From Selaginella moellendorffii (Eukaryota; Streptophyta; Lycopodiopsida; Selaginellales; Selaginellaceae), in NCBI RefSeq assembly GCF_000143415.4, contig NW_003314302.1, positions 18,065 through 82,064 on the forward strand: a DNA stretch of 64,000 bases. The letters run 5' to 3'. Within the stretch, counting starts at the first letter, position 1. Every line of letters starts with the position of its first letter. Position numbers and translations under genes: made by a program. The notes under the pieces are model-generated. The model ran no database searches and was not told where the DNA came from. It was given only the letters and a program-made list of their open reading frames with translations. Below, piece by piece: positions 45,246 through 57,935 of this stretch.

Positions 45246-47075
45246 ATGGAGCTGATCTTTGCACTTCAACATCAGCGGTACCCCACTCCCGAGTCTCACA
45301 TCAGCGCAATCGGGACATTGCTCAAAGGTGCAACTTTGTCATGGTTTTCTTCTCTCCTGGAGAAGAGCATGAAAGGGGTTGTGGTTCTGGAGCTGATGGA
45401 TCTTCAGTTGTTCAAAGACATGTTTTGGCGAGATAGATTGAGTTTGGGCTGCCACCACAAAGATGAGATGTCTCTCTCAAGGGTCTCATCCTGCGTCGAT
45501 CTATGCTGCGGAGTTCTAACTCCTTGCCTTGGACACTTAGTGGGATGAGCAGCCCCTAATTGATTAATTTCGTTTCGGCCTCAACAACAGTATCAAGGAT
45601 TTGTTGCTCACCATGGAGGATCTCACGGACCTATCGGACGCCATCAACAAAACTATTCGATGTGACAATCATCTCTTTGAATGTCATCAGGAAAGTCGCC
45701 GCACCGCCGTTTTCTCGTCCCAGACTAAGGAATCCCAGCTTGAGTCTTTAGGGCATACTCTTGAACCTACTGCTCCGGTCCCAATGGATATTTTTGGTAC
45801 TCCCCGACTCATCAAAGGGAAGCTGAGTCCTGCTGAGAAGCAATATTAAGTATCTTAGAATCTTTGCCTCTACTATGCTGATCTTAATCACAAAGCGGCT
45901 ATCTGTCCCAAGAAGCCTCCCCGACTACTGGAGTTCACTTTGCCTCAACGTCCACCTTTGTTGCCATCGGGAAACGACCCTGTCCAAACAGAGTAGGAGC
46001 TGTCTGTTTGGACTCCTCAAATAAAAATCACTTTTCTTCTTTATCAAACTCCTCACGACCTTTCATCAAAGCCAACACCAATTCTTGCAACTTCTGCATC
46101 CCTTGTCTCCTTTCTTTCACTGGACAATCAGGACTCAAGGCTCTGGCGCTATTGGACTCGGGTGCAACTTTCAACTTCATGGACATGAACTTTGCTACCC
46201 GACATCACGTTCCTGTTTCTCCTACCATACAGGATCTGAGGGTTGAAGGCATCAACGGGCATTTTTTGTCTCCATCTTCTAGACTTAGGGAACCATTGCC
46301 CATTCGAGTACACATCGGGTCCACCGTCACTGATATTACCTTCAACATCATCAACAACAAGTCCTCCTTTGTGGTCCTTGGCCTTCCTTGGTTCCAATTG
46401 CACCAGCCTTAAATCTATTGGAAGGAATTATAGGTCGTCTCTCCCACGTCACCATCTCCCACATCTTCCCCTGTTATTCATCGAGTCCAAATCAGAAAAA
46501 GTTCCCTAAGCTCAAATTAGGGTTCTATTCCCAATTCTATGAAGTTTTCACCGTCTTTGCTCCCTATCCCTCAATCTTCTTTTCCCTCTTTTCAATCTTA
46601 CACTAGACAGTATCCTTGTCCCATCATTCCATTTAGTTGTACGCCTCCTCCTATCTCCACAATTACTTTGAATGAACTCCTTCACAAAGAACATGTTTTC
46701 CTTTTTGCTTTGCATATTTCTCCTGTCAATCTTCCTGAGAAGTATCATGATTTTAGGGATGTGTTTGACAAGATAAAAGCTAGTGTACTACCTATTCATT
46801 GGCCTTACAACTGTCCCATTGATTTATAGGAAGGAGTGTCACCTCCATAGGGGCTTATCTACGGGTTATCTGCGTCCGAGCTTAAGGCCCTTAAAGAGTA
46901 TGTGGACGAGAACCTTGCATCGGGGTACATTTAGCATTTGCAGTCTCTGGCTGGAGCACTTGTCTACTTTGTCAAGAAGAAGGATGGGAGTTTGCAGTTA
47001 GTCATCAACTACCGAGGTTTGAACAAGGTGATTGTTCGGAATCGTTATTTGCTGCCCCTGATCTCGGACCTGTTG
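45246..47075 (+). pseudogene. Ty3/gypsy retrotransposon remnant: gag, protease, start of reverse transcriptase
   Basis: Domains occur in the correct order but in broken frames. Gag reads LQHQRYPTPESHISAIGTLL then GATLSWFSSLLEK (45246-45400). The aspartic protease reads ALALLDSGATFNFMD (about 46134-46180) with the DSGA catalytic motif, and ends SFVVLGLPWFQLHQP. The reverse transcriptase N-terminus reads LPEKYHDFRDVFDK, IHWPYNCPIDL, ELKALKEYVDENLASGYI and [20 protein letters not shown], then [13 protein letters not shown]. Stops occur at 46830, 46848 and 46933. The element is cut at 47075 within the RT domain, exactly where the right inverted arm begins. Confidence 0.88.
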
Positions 47076-48399
47076 AATCTATTTCAATTCTTTGTGTCCT
47101 TTTCTGTCAAGAATCAGGATCCACCAATAATTCACCATGCATTGCAATGCATGGACGGGATGACTGAGTATGCAAACCAGTTGTTTACTTCACTCTGCCC
47201 CTTTACAGTAAGTGTGCCTTGTCCAAATTCACTAGGAGAAGTATCAATGCCACTTCCAAGACAAGTCTGTAAGAATGGATTCCATTGATTACAAGTTTGG
47301 TTCTACTTCTTTACTATGATCTAGTACCAACTTAACACCCAGAAACTCAACACAGTTAATCTTAGGTGAGATTTTGACTCTCACTAGTAAAATAAAATAG
47401 TGTTCATGCTTGCAATTAATCTAATAATAAAATAATAAAATAGTATTCATGTTTAGGGGGCGACCCTAAGACCGTATTGTTCTTAATTGGAAGTTGAGGC
47501 GGATGGGAATCGAACCCAGCAACCCTACACAATAGAACATTACAGCATGCATGCTATAACCACAAAGCCATGAACACTGGGAGATAATAAAATATAGTTT
47601 CACCACCTGTCATTGGATTTGAATGCAAAGGAAGATTTTCCGACTGTCCACGTGGACGACATCCAGGGGCTGCGAGGCCAGAGATTTGGAGGATCCACGT
47701 GCGGATCCTGGAGAGCAGCTACTGGCCGAATCGATACCTCTCCAACATGATCGCTTCCGAAGCGTTTCCAGCCCAGAATCGACCAAGCCATTTCAGACTC
47801 TGGACAATTGCAGTCTGGGGGCAATCTCGACGCGATCAACTTCACGAGCTTCCTCAAGGTGGCGATGGATCCTGTCCGCGGAAACCGATAGTAAAAGACA
47901 GCGGCACTCTTGAAATCAGTCACCAGCTGCAAAAACGGGAGCTTGGACGAGCTTGCCCACAGGTAGAATTCCATCTCGCATCTGTTCAATCCCTGCCGGC
48001 TCAGCCCACTGACGACTTCGATCCCAAGAACAGCGTCGCTTCCATGTGCAAGAACGGCCGAGCTTTTGCTCCTCACCTCCACGTCCCAGTTGATCACGCA
48101 GAAAACCTCCGGTACGACTGTGGCAAAACTTGACAGATCTCACACACAATCTCGTCAGCTTGAGCTCGAGGGACGTGACGATCAATGTAGAGCTCTTCTT
48201 CTTCTTGCGTGATCAGGTCCTGGCAATCTTGGCAATTTTGCCGCGTCTTGGCGTCGGGAAGGGATGCGTCAGGGAGCGAAGCAATTGTGTCAGAATAGAT
48301 GCAGCTGAGCTCCTGGACCAGGAGTTGAGAGAGAGGAGATGGAAAACGTCGCCTTCGTCTGGGTGCAACCGGATGGAGAGCTCCGAGGGAGAATGCTAT
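47076..48399 (-). repeat. right arm of the inverted duplication, inner part, with partial cargo gene
   Basis: Reverse-complement copy of 40937-42436. It carries the cargo frames LPFLQLVTDFKSAAVFYYRF and AQADEIVCEICQVLPQSYRR. It lacks the first ~95 bp of the cargo and has lost about 190 bp internally, so that DAKTRQN joins CQDCQDLITQ at about 48233. It keeps the same second frame break as the other copies. At 48395-48400 it joins the copia-bearing part directly, where the left arm has an extra 1424 bp. Confidence 0.85.
47498..47578 (-). mobile_element. tRNA-derived SINE-like module, copy S3 (inverted)
   Basis: Reverse complement of copy S2. The B-box appears on the plus strand as GGGAATCGAACCC and the A-box as GCTATAACCACAAAGCCAT. 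Confidence 0.57.
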
Positions 48400-51300
48400 G
48401 GCTAAAGAGAAGTAGAAGCTAGGAGTCATCATGTTTTCTTCTTCCTCTATATCAGAGTTAGTAAAATAAAAATCTAAATCATAGAAGGCTTTAGGAATTG
48501 GTGGTATCGCTCATCAATCTTTAGCAACCTTTGCTTCTTGTCAAGAAGCTCACTTAGTTGCTTATAGATTTAAGTACTCTCTATATTGATACCAACATCT
48601 ATAAGTTTGTGCTGAATCGAAACATCTCAAAATGCCATCACTAATTTCAACTCTAGTCTTGCCAATAATGCAGTCATAACCTTAGTCTACTATTGCAACC
48701 TTGCTTCCCACTGGGTTTGTGTTCTGAACACTCCCACCAATCCCAATACCTCTTGTATTGAGTGGCAAGTCTTTTGCTCTATAGGGTAAGTCCTCACTTC
48801 CATTAGAATCAACTTTAGTGCCATCCATGCTCATTGTATTATCCTCATTGCCACCTAGATTGTCATAATTGCCACTTCTCTACGCATCACTAGCTCCTTT
48901 CGTTATTCCATATGCTCTAATTGAAAATTCGTCTTTTTAGTTGTCCTTAGCTACTTCTATTAGAGAAAACTGTGGCAATGATTAAAGATCTTTTGTTGTG
49001 TACATCCTAAACTCATCAAAGATGATGTCCCTACTCATGATCATTTTTTGAGTCTCGAGGTTAAAGAGCTTATAGCCTTTCATTGTGTCTACATATCCAA
49101 CAAGGACACACTTTTGGCTAGTGCTCAAGTTGGCTAGTGCTTTGTGCTTTTTCAACACATGCACATAGCAAATGCTTTCAAAAACACATAGATGGCTCAT
49201 GTTTGGTTTTACACCATACCACACTTCATATGGAGTCTTCTCTGATACAACTGTTTTAAATTGGCAATTACACTATTGCGATGATTTCACACTATAATGA
49301 GTTTGGTAAGCTGAAGTCTTGCAAAAGATTTTGTGTTGCCTCTTGGAATGTGTGATTCATTTGCACTACTACACCATTCTGCTATTATATAATAGGATTG
49401 AGAATTGCTATTATATTTTGAGGAATTACAATTTTTATAAACAACCATCACAGTTGAGGAATTCTTTGGATGTATACTCTTTGCCTCCATCACTTTTTAG
49501 CATTTTGATTTTCTTTCCTGTCCACAACTCCACTTGTATTCCTTGAATTTCTTGAAGGCTTCTGACTTGAGTTGAGGAGTCATTGCTATGATTTATGAGA
49601 AGTCGTTTATGAAGGTCACGAAGTATAACTTCTTGTCTCTAGAAAATGTGGGCATATTCCTAAAAAAATCGAATGAGTTGGTGCTAGAATTTCTTTAGCA
49701 CAATTCATGGTTGTTTATAGACAAGGGAGTTGGTGGAATTTACTGATTGCACACAATTTGCAAAATTCATTGCACATGATAAGGTGATATTCAAACTTTT
49801 TACCATTTCTTTTGCCACTAGTTCTTTAATGTTTTGTAGGTTTATGTGGTTAAGTCTTCTGTGCCATGTTTAGAGTTCTTTATCCCAGCGAGGAGAGCTT
49901 TCACTGGCTACACCATCTTGGCATTAAGTTGATAAAGACTAGCATGTCTTCTCCTACAAGTTATTCCATTTTTTTTCATGTCTATGATTGTGCACATCCT
50001 CTTTGTTAATGTGATCTTGAAATCACAATCAACAATCTTTCCCACAATTAGAAGAGCATGTAACACCTAGGTGTGTCAAATAGTTAAACTCACCCCTATT
50101 TGTGTAGCACATGTGGTTTTTAGCCTTTATCCTATGGTGATTTACCATAGAATAACACCACAAAGTGGAACTTAAACCCTTCATAAGCCACATGTCACTT
50201 GCCATGTGTCCAAAGGATAATGGTGTGGAATCCGAGTTTTAGGGCCTTGGGCCACTGAATGAAGGAACAGTGCCAAACCCCCAAGCATGGAGCCAAAGAG
50301 CAATGGCATTAGAGCACAGAATGACTCCCGAGCATATAACCCAAGGAGCAAAAGGACAGGAGCATGGAGCAACTTGGATTAGTTCTAGAGCAACTAGCAT
50401 CTCAATGCCAGGACCAGTATGCAAAACGGAGCCAAACAAAGTTTGGCGCTATTTTGGCATACCGGTGGCCTAACGCGAAGACATGGGTACTCCACCAGCT
50501 AGCATGGAATGGAATTTGGGTTTAGACCCAAGCCAGATGTAAAACAAGGATAAACACATAAGTGGGAACTAGACTATACCTCAAATTAGTTGGCCATACC
50601 CAACCTACCCACTATCCCTACTATACATTTAGAACCCCTTACATTCCCCCGCCCCCCCCCCTTGAGGAACACATGCTTTAGGATTTCACCCCAAGCTTCC
50701 CTTAGTATCAGGAGTTAGTCTCTAGGACAAGCTCAAAACTCATTAAATATGAAATGTCCTTAGATTGCAAATTTGGACACGGGACAAACACCATTATATT
50801 CAGGACAATCTTTACATTCCGTAAATATGCCAAATGAGTAAATTTAAACACTTTCCATAAATAGTATTTGGGACCAAAATGAAATTAACACAAAGGGCAT
50901 GATAATGAGGGTGTTTGGCAGACACAGTAAGTTATCATTTAGTGAATATTGAGGGACTAATTTCAATATTGCAGGGGTTCTTGATAGTAGTAAGTGCAAG
51001 CCAATAAAAGGAGTTTCTCAAACTGGGCCGAATATTCTCAGTAACAAACACATAGGGTTCCTACCTTATATTTATCCGATTTAAGTGCACAGTCAATAAC
51101 CAGTTTTTCAACTAGCTCAAGTGGGAACTAATAATGGGTCTAGAATTATTGACCTCCTGCCATCGTGGCAGTAAGGAAAGAATATCCGAAAGGACTAGCC
51201 GACAAGTAACTTTCGATATCCGAATTCACATTCGCGACACTCTCCCCCCCTAGGGAAGAATTGATATCCTCATCGATGCATACTTGAGTCTAGACCACTG

Positions 51301-53692
51301 GCAAGGAAACAACTCTAGAAAAAATTCATGGTGATCACACTATGTGAGAAATGCACCAACTTAAATGAGTGAAAGTAACCTCTTTGACTAACGCAAATGC
51401 GCTACTAGCTCAGACACCTTCTGCCCGTCACCAACAAGGAAATGACCAACAGAGTTAGCCACCCTTGCTGCTCTGGGTGTCACCAAACTTACAAAAGTGT
51501 GATACGCCTCTGCCTACAAGGACATAGAGAGAGAAGCTAGAGGCCCCAACCCTCTTGAGCAAAGAAACTAAACCCATTAGTAAGGTTTAAATAGACTACT
51601 GTAAACAGGTAGTTAGAGTTGTTTACACGGTCAAGCCCTTTCAACAGAATAAGGAACATTGACAAAGAGGCAGGTTATGTGACCAGCCGACTGTAGCTAC
51701 CCCATGACTAAAGATTTCACCATCTAACAAAATTCAATAACTAGTGTATCATCAAGGACACTCAATGACAAAACATAACTATCAAAGATTATAGACAAAA
51801 TGCCAAATAACTTACAAAAGATAATGCAAAGAATACAAAGTATCATCGACTGGTAAGAAAAATGTTTACAAATGTATCATCCGAAGGAGATAACATCCAA
51901 CCTATCAGAAGTAATGGTAATAATAGTCAACAGAGTAGAATGAATATTGCAAAGAAAACAAACCCTCATTCATGCCAACCATCACACTAACTAATTTGAA
52001 TAGATCCTAGTCAATAATACCAAAGAACCAGAGTTGCTCAGCAAGTGTTAGCAACATCCTACCGATATTTCAAACCTAAAAGATCAATCCAGAGCAAACC
52101 ACAAAGAACATGTGGTAATGCGAAAAGCCAAAAGCCATCAAAGAAAATAACTATCATAAAAGATTATCAATCATCTTATCATTGAAAAGATGCATGATCA
52201 CTGTCGAAGAAGGAATCCACCATCCCGAAGAATAGCAAATCATTCTAGATCAACAATAACCAAGCAAAACTTTTTGACAAGAATAATCAACTATCCTAAA
52301 TTATAGTCAATCATTACCAATGATTGCCAGATGTAAATACTAACTTCAACATTGAAGCTAATGAGCTAAAAAAATGCTTTCCCCAACAACTTCAAACAAA
52401 TGAACCACAAGCATGAAAACTCAAAGAACCAAAAACTCAAAGAAGTTTATAGCCAAGTCTTGTATAACAATGATCATGAGTCGCACATGAACTAATTTCA
52501 ATACTAAAGAAGAAATCATGGTACAACCCACAACATCTTTCTCAACACATCCATAAGCTAAACTTCATAATGTGAAGCTAATGAAAAGCATGTTTACATC
52601 AATCCAAAAGTTAACCATAACAAAGCTATGTTCAACAAGTGATCATCTAATCGATCCTCCATAAATCCATCTATAGCAACACATAACTCACTTCACAACA
52701 AGCAGAAGAAGAATCATCAATGATCGATATATCCCAATTGAAATCCAATAAAGACTCAAATATTCAATATCGATCACTAATTCATCCTCTCATAAAGTTA
52801 GTATAGTCCACGACTATATCACTTTTCAAGGAAAAGCTAAAGCTCAACCTTTATTAAACAATCTCGTCTAAAACACAATTAACTCAATTTGCCACTCAGC
52901 TCATTTAAACGTCAATACAGTTGCTAATTAGAAAATGCACCAAATGCCAATAACACAAAGCTATAGCCCAAACATTAACACTTTGCATTGAGACTAATGA
53001 AACTCAATATTAATCCTACAGAAAAATAGAAAGCAAGAGTGAATCACCACTCAAAGCTCTTTAGCAACCAAGCTAACTAAACATGAAGATACCTGTAAGC
53101 TCCTGAGTTTAGACTTCCGGAGAGGTCACCCAACCCAATACTATTCAAACCCAAGGACGTTTAACCCCAAATATCCCAAAACCATTAATTGATTGAAAAA
53201 GGGGGTACACTCTTATTCATGGGCACTTTCCCTCTATATTTGAACCCCATAGACCGTCTCTTGAGTCGTTCCCTTTGGTTGTTTATAATACCTTAGTTAG
53301 TATCTAAGACTAATCCTTCAACAATACTCAGTTTCAAATAACACATCATCAAAGAGTGATTCACCACATCCAAAACTCAATAAAATCCAATACTATAGAC
53401 CAAACATAACTAAATGATATCGACAAAGGAATCAACATGCCAACATGGAAAAACCATGCAAGTCTAATGACACGATCCTCCGCAACACCATCTGGTAAAG
53501 CAAGCCCATCAATGCTAAATCTTCATCGAGCGCAACAAGTGTCTAACAATTCTCGACAAAGTCTACAAGCAATCACTAGTTGCCAAGCAACCAATAATCA
53601 TTCTTTCAACTTACCTTCACAAGATCCAAACACTAAACTCATGTTATTGAGTTATATACTTGGCCAATATGAACATAATACCCCAGGCATGA
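48395..53692 (-). repeat. right arm of the inverted duplication, outer part
   Basis: Reverse-complement copy of 34249-39512. The mirrored 80-codon copia frame at 38676-38918 and 48982-49224 gives the same protein. The mirrored end at 53692 (CCCCAGGCAT) corresponds to ATGCCTGGGG at 34249. There are no genes besides the copia debris. Confidence 0.88.
48982..50070 (-). pseudogene. Ty1/copia integrase remnant, inverted copy
   Basis: Same broken reading as the left-arm copy, on the opposite strand: NCNSSKYN-type degraded core, then EVWYGVKPNMSHLCVFESIC and MIMSRDIIFDEFRMYTTKDL. Base differences between arms are sparse in this stretch. Confidence 0.78.
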
Positions 53693-55739
53693 GATAAAAG
53701 TTTATGGACAATCACAAACTAAATGACAACTTGAATCTAACTCAACCGCAATAAGCTCATCAACACGTTTAGCCAATAGCTCTGAGCATGCCTTGAAGAG
53801 GCTAGCTATACATGATCAACACTCAATCAAAACTAAAGTGAAGACCATGAGATGCACTCATATTGGTACACAACCTCTTCTTAGATAAAGCTATAATACG
53901 GGTACCAACATCTTAAACTCAATAACTAAGTTGGACATCACCATCCTCAGCCAAGGTGCAAAGCTACCAAGACCAAGTCAAGATCAATAAGAGCTCACTA
54001 CTCTCATAGAGTGTAACAAAATGCAAGGTGCAACCTGCCACTAAATAAAACGCTATAGAAGAAAGGCATAAGGGTCACCCTTCTTAGAAAAGTGCAACGG
54101 CCACTTTTCTATACCAACTCCAGACTCTATCCAACTCAATTGCCTTAGCCCCAAAAGTCATCATTTCTTTCAAGCTGCATCATACAAACTACTTACTAAG
54201 GTCTAAGCCAACCAAAGTCAACTCTAACCCTTTCACTAGTTTGTACTGACTTACGAAAATGGAATGGTTTTCAGGCAAAGTGATCAATAGATCAGTTATT
54301 GGAAAAGTCTAAGAAAATTTGTGGAAAATTTTCCATCCTAGAGAAAGAATGACTCTCAATCTAGGAATATAAACTTTCAAAACTTAACCAACTTCCTCCT
54401 GCTAACAATTTCATATAGTTTCATCTCAACACAAATTCTCATGACCCATAGTATGCTTAAGCCTTGAACACCATTGAAAATTTAGTCAAAGCTACTTCAA
54501 TGCTACTATATGCAAGTAGACTAGCTTCACTATCAACCACTTTGGGATTGATCATCGTTTAACCAAGCAACTTCATAAACACATTGCTCACTATCACATG
54601 GATATGATATAGAAATCACAAAGACTTGATCATTAATTGAGCAACACCACAAGAACTGCTAATGTCATTACTTTTAAGGTTTATGTGAATATCAAATGTC
54701 AACTCGATTCGATAAAATATAACATAAATGCCACATTCCACCGATAGAGATTTACAACACCCAACACCACTAATTTTTATTCACAACACGAACAAACTCA
54801 TGCCATTCTCTATCTGACCAAACTCAAAACTAATCTAACACCAAGCTACTCAAGGAGCAATAACAAGGTTCCCTAGAAAAGAATTAAGCATTGTAACCCA
54901 AATCTTCAATAACAAGCCTAAATAAAATGGTTTAGTGCTTCACCGCTATCCATCCCATAACTTGCCACTTGTAAAACTATCATTTCCAATGGACCAATAG
55001 ACTAATCCCTGTAACCTTGATTGGTTCATTTATAATCATGCCTAAGAAGGATCCACTAGTGCCATGCTAAACAACTACAAACCAGATATTTGCCACTCAT
55101 AGCAAACCTAAGGAAGGTTTACTTTCCCCCATGGTACATAGAACAACTCATAGAACCATTGGAACAACTTATGGAACCACTAATAAGCTAACATTAATCC
55201 TGCCAACTCAAAGTGTAACTTTGAGTTGCTAATGTGCCTCACTTATGAGCCCAAGTGCAAACTCGTGCAAATGGAACAACTCAATCCCTCTTATGAGCCC
55301 AAGAGCAAGCTCACATTATTACGGTACAGAAAGGTAACCAAATCCATACCTAAGGAACGATTGTAGGTGGTTTCTATACTATTATATTGGTTTATTGGAT
55401 GATAACTTACTTGGATTACTTTTGTGTTCTAATCTAAGCTTTATTCACTGATAATTAAAACTCTAAGATATCATTGTTTATGATTTTAATATTGTTCAAT
55501 TATTGATCTTTGAGTTTGGGCCAGTATAGGCAGACTAGCTTCGACACTTTGTGTGCATAGTGAAATCTTTTTATTTACACGATCATGCCCTTTCAACAGA
55601 ATAAAGAACATCAACAGAGAGGAGGGTTATGTGACCAGTCAACAGTAGCTACCCCACTTTAACTACCTATTTACAGTAATCTATCTTGATGGGTTTGATT
55701 TCTTTGGGGTTTAGGGTTTAGGGTTTTAGGGTAAAAACC
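53693..55739. other. AT-rich non-coding repeat sequence
   Basis: No gene. 55575-55660 is a diverged copy of 51620-51705 (GACCGTGTAAACAACTC region of the arm in reverse). The rest was not assigned. Confidence 0.5.
55707..55731 (+). repeat. short interstitial telomere-like repeat
   Basis: About three and a half units of the plant telomere motif TTTAGGG, one unit with an extra T. It lies just left of the second direct repeat copy. Confidence 0.7.
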
Positions 55740-55888
55740 TTAGTGTTTCAGATGGTCACTTGTGCTTCAAACTACTATCACTACCATACATTTAAAACGT
55801 GCCACATAAATAGTCAAATGGACTCCAAATCTTCCTTTGCATTCCAAATCTAATAAGAGGCATTGAAACTATATTTTATTATCTCCCA

Positions 55889-55972
55889 GTGTTCAAGGTT
55901 TTGTCGTTATAGCATAAGTTCTTCTACTATATAGGGTTGCTAGGTTCAATTCCCAATCCGCCTCATCCTTTC
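55889..55972 (+). mobile_element. tRNA-derived SINE-like module, copy S4
   Basis: Diverged like S1: TTTTGTCGTTATAGCA for the A-box, GGTTCAATTCCC for the B-box. Confidence 0.48.
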
Positions 55973-56768
55973 AAGTAGGGACAGTACAGTCTTAGAGTTG
56001 CCTCCTGAACATGGATGCTATTTTATTATTTTCCTTTTTTATTATTATTATTTTATTATTTTATTTTATTTTTATTGGCTGGAGAAAGAGCGCAAAATGT
56101 CTTGGTGAGCTAGAGAGAGGAGCTTATTGAGAGCTGGGCATGACATTACACTGTAGGAATCTAAAAGTGAAAGGAAAATATTATTATTTTATTTTTTTAT
56201 TATTGGCTGGAGAAGGAGTGCAAAATGTCTTGGTGAGCTAGAGGGAGGAGCTTACTGAGAGCTGGGTGACATTACACCATAGAAATCTAAAACTATAACT
56301 TGCAGTGTACATGTTTAAAAAATTATAGTGAGCTATATCTATAGAAGGAAAAGGGAAAAGTCCCTTGTAGATTGATCAAACAGATCATTAAAAAGTATTA
56401 ACTTAGGTGCATCTCCACTGTAGTCATGCAATCAAATTTTGTGGAAGGGAAGATATATATTTGATTTGCTCCAGCACACAAACAGCACAAACATGCCATT
56501 GACCTTACCAATTCGATCATATATACCAAACAATCACACACAATGTTGTGCCATTGAATTCTTGATGACCCTGCCAGCATATGCAAGCCTTCCTCACCAT
56601 TTGAACAAGAAAGACACTAGCCAACAAGCTAGAAATAGTGAATGAGAATGAACTTTTAAACGCATTTTATTATAGTCGTAACTACATCACAGCCGTTGGA
56701 TTAAAGGATATCTTAGAATATACCATCCAAACCGTTAGATTTTAGTGCGGCTAGGGTTTCGCGTGGCT

Positions 56769-57831
56769 ATGGACTTCCGGGGGCGAGGTGAGAGAGACTC
56801 GGGTATTCGTCTTCCTCTGTGCAGCGGAAAGCTGCCATCTCTGGATGTTTGGGTGGCTTGAATCCCTCGGAGCTCTCCATCCGGTTGCACCCAGACGAAG
56901 GCAACGTTTTCCATCCCCCCTCTCTCAACTCCTGGTCCAGGAGCTCAGCTGCATCTATTCTGACGCAATTTCTTCGCTCCCTGACGCATCCCTTCCCGAC
57001 GCCAAGACGTGGCAAAATGCGGCGATCATCCAAGGCATCCAGCCGCCCAAGGACGAAAGGGAGCCGGCTTGGATGTCGGAGCTGTCCGAGATTTGCAGAG
57101 GTAGGATCGACGTGGACTTGCTTTTGTGCCACAAATTTCATGCTCGCCTTTCGCTACCATCTGGACGTGAACGATCCAAACGGCGTCTCCATCGACAAGG
57201 AACAAGATTGCCAGGACCTGATCACGCAAGAAGAAGAAGAGCTCTACATTGATCGTCACCTCCCTCGAGCTCAAGCTGACGAGATTGTGTGCGAGATCTG
57301 TCAAGTTTTGCCACAGTCGTACCGGAGGTTTTCCGCGTGATCAACTGGGACGTGGAGGTGAGGAGCAAAAGCTCGGCCGTTCTTGCGCATGGAAGCGACG
57401 CTGTTCTTGGGATCGAAGAAATCAGTGGGCTGAGCCGGCAGGGATTGAACAGATGCGAGATGGAATTCTACCTGTGGGCGAGCTCGTCCAAGCTCCCGTT
57501 TTTGCAGCTGGTGACTGATTTCAAGAGTGCCGCTGTCTTTTACTATCGGTTTCCGCGGACAGGATCCATCGCCACCTTGAGGAAGCTCGTGAAGTTGATC
57601 GCGTCGAGATTGCCCCCGGACTGCAATTGTCCAGAGTCTGAAATGGCTTGGTCGATTCTGGGCTGGAAACGCTTCGGAAGCGATCATGTTGGAGAGGTAT
57701 CGATTCGGCCAGTAGCTGCTCTCCAGGATCCGCGCGTGGATCCTCCAAATCTCTGGCCTCATTCGTCCACGTGGACAGTCAGATGGATTCCAAATCTTCT
57801 TTTGCATTCCAAATCCAATAAGAGGTGCTGA
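56769..57831 (+). pseudogene. host-like cargo gene of unknown function, copy 2
   Basis: Near-identical to the copy at 40843-41908, with the same 37-bp intron, the same two frame breaks and the same telobox upstream. One visible coding difference is GIEEISGLSRQ here against GIEVVSGLSRQ. The 3' end changes to HSSTWTVRWIPN because of the 15-bp loss. Confidence 0.6.
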
Positions 57832-57852
57832 AACTATATTTTATTATCTCCC

Positions 57853-57935
57853 AGTGTTCATGGCTTTGTGGTTATGGCATGCACGCTGTAATGTTCTATT
57901 GTGTAGGGTTGCTGGGTTCGATTCCCATCCTCCTC
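57853..57935 (+). mobile_element. tRNA-derived SINE-like module, copy S5
   Basis: Nearly identical to S2; the B-box GGGTTCGATTCCC is intact and the A-box reads TGGCTTTGTGGTTATGGC. Confidence 0.57.

Noticed and set aside
45246-47075. Possibility that the gypsy remnant is an active element
   Set aside because: Stops and frameshifts in gag, protease and RT, and loss of everything after the first third of RT.
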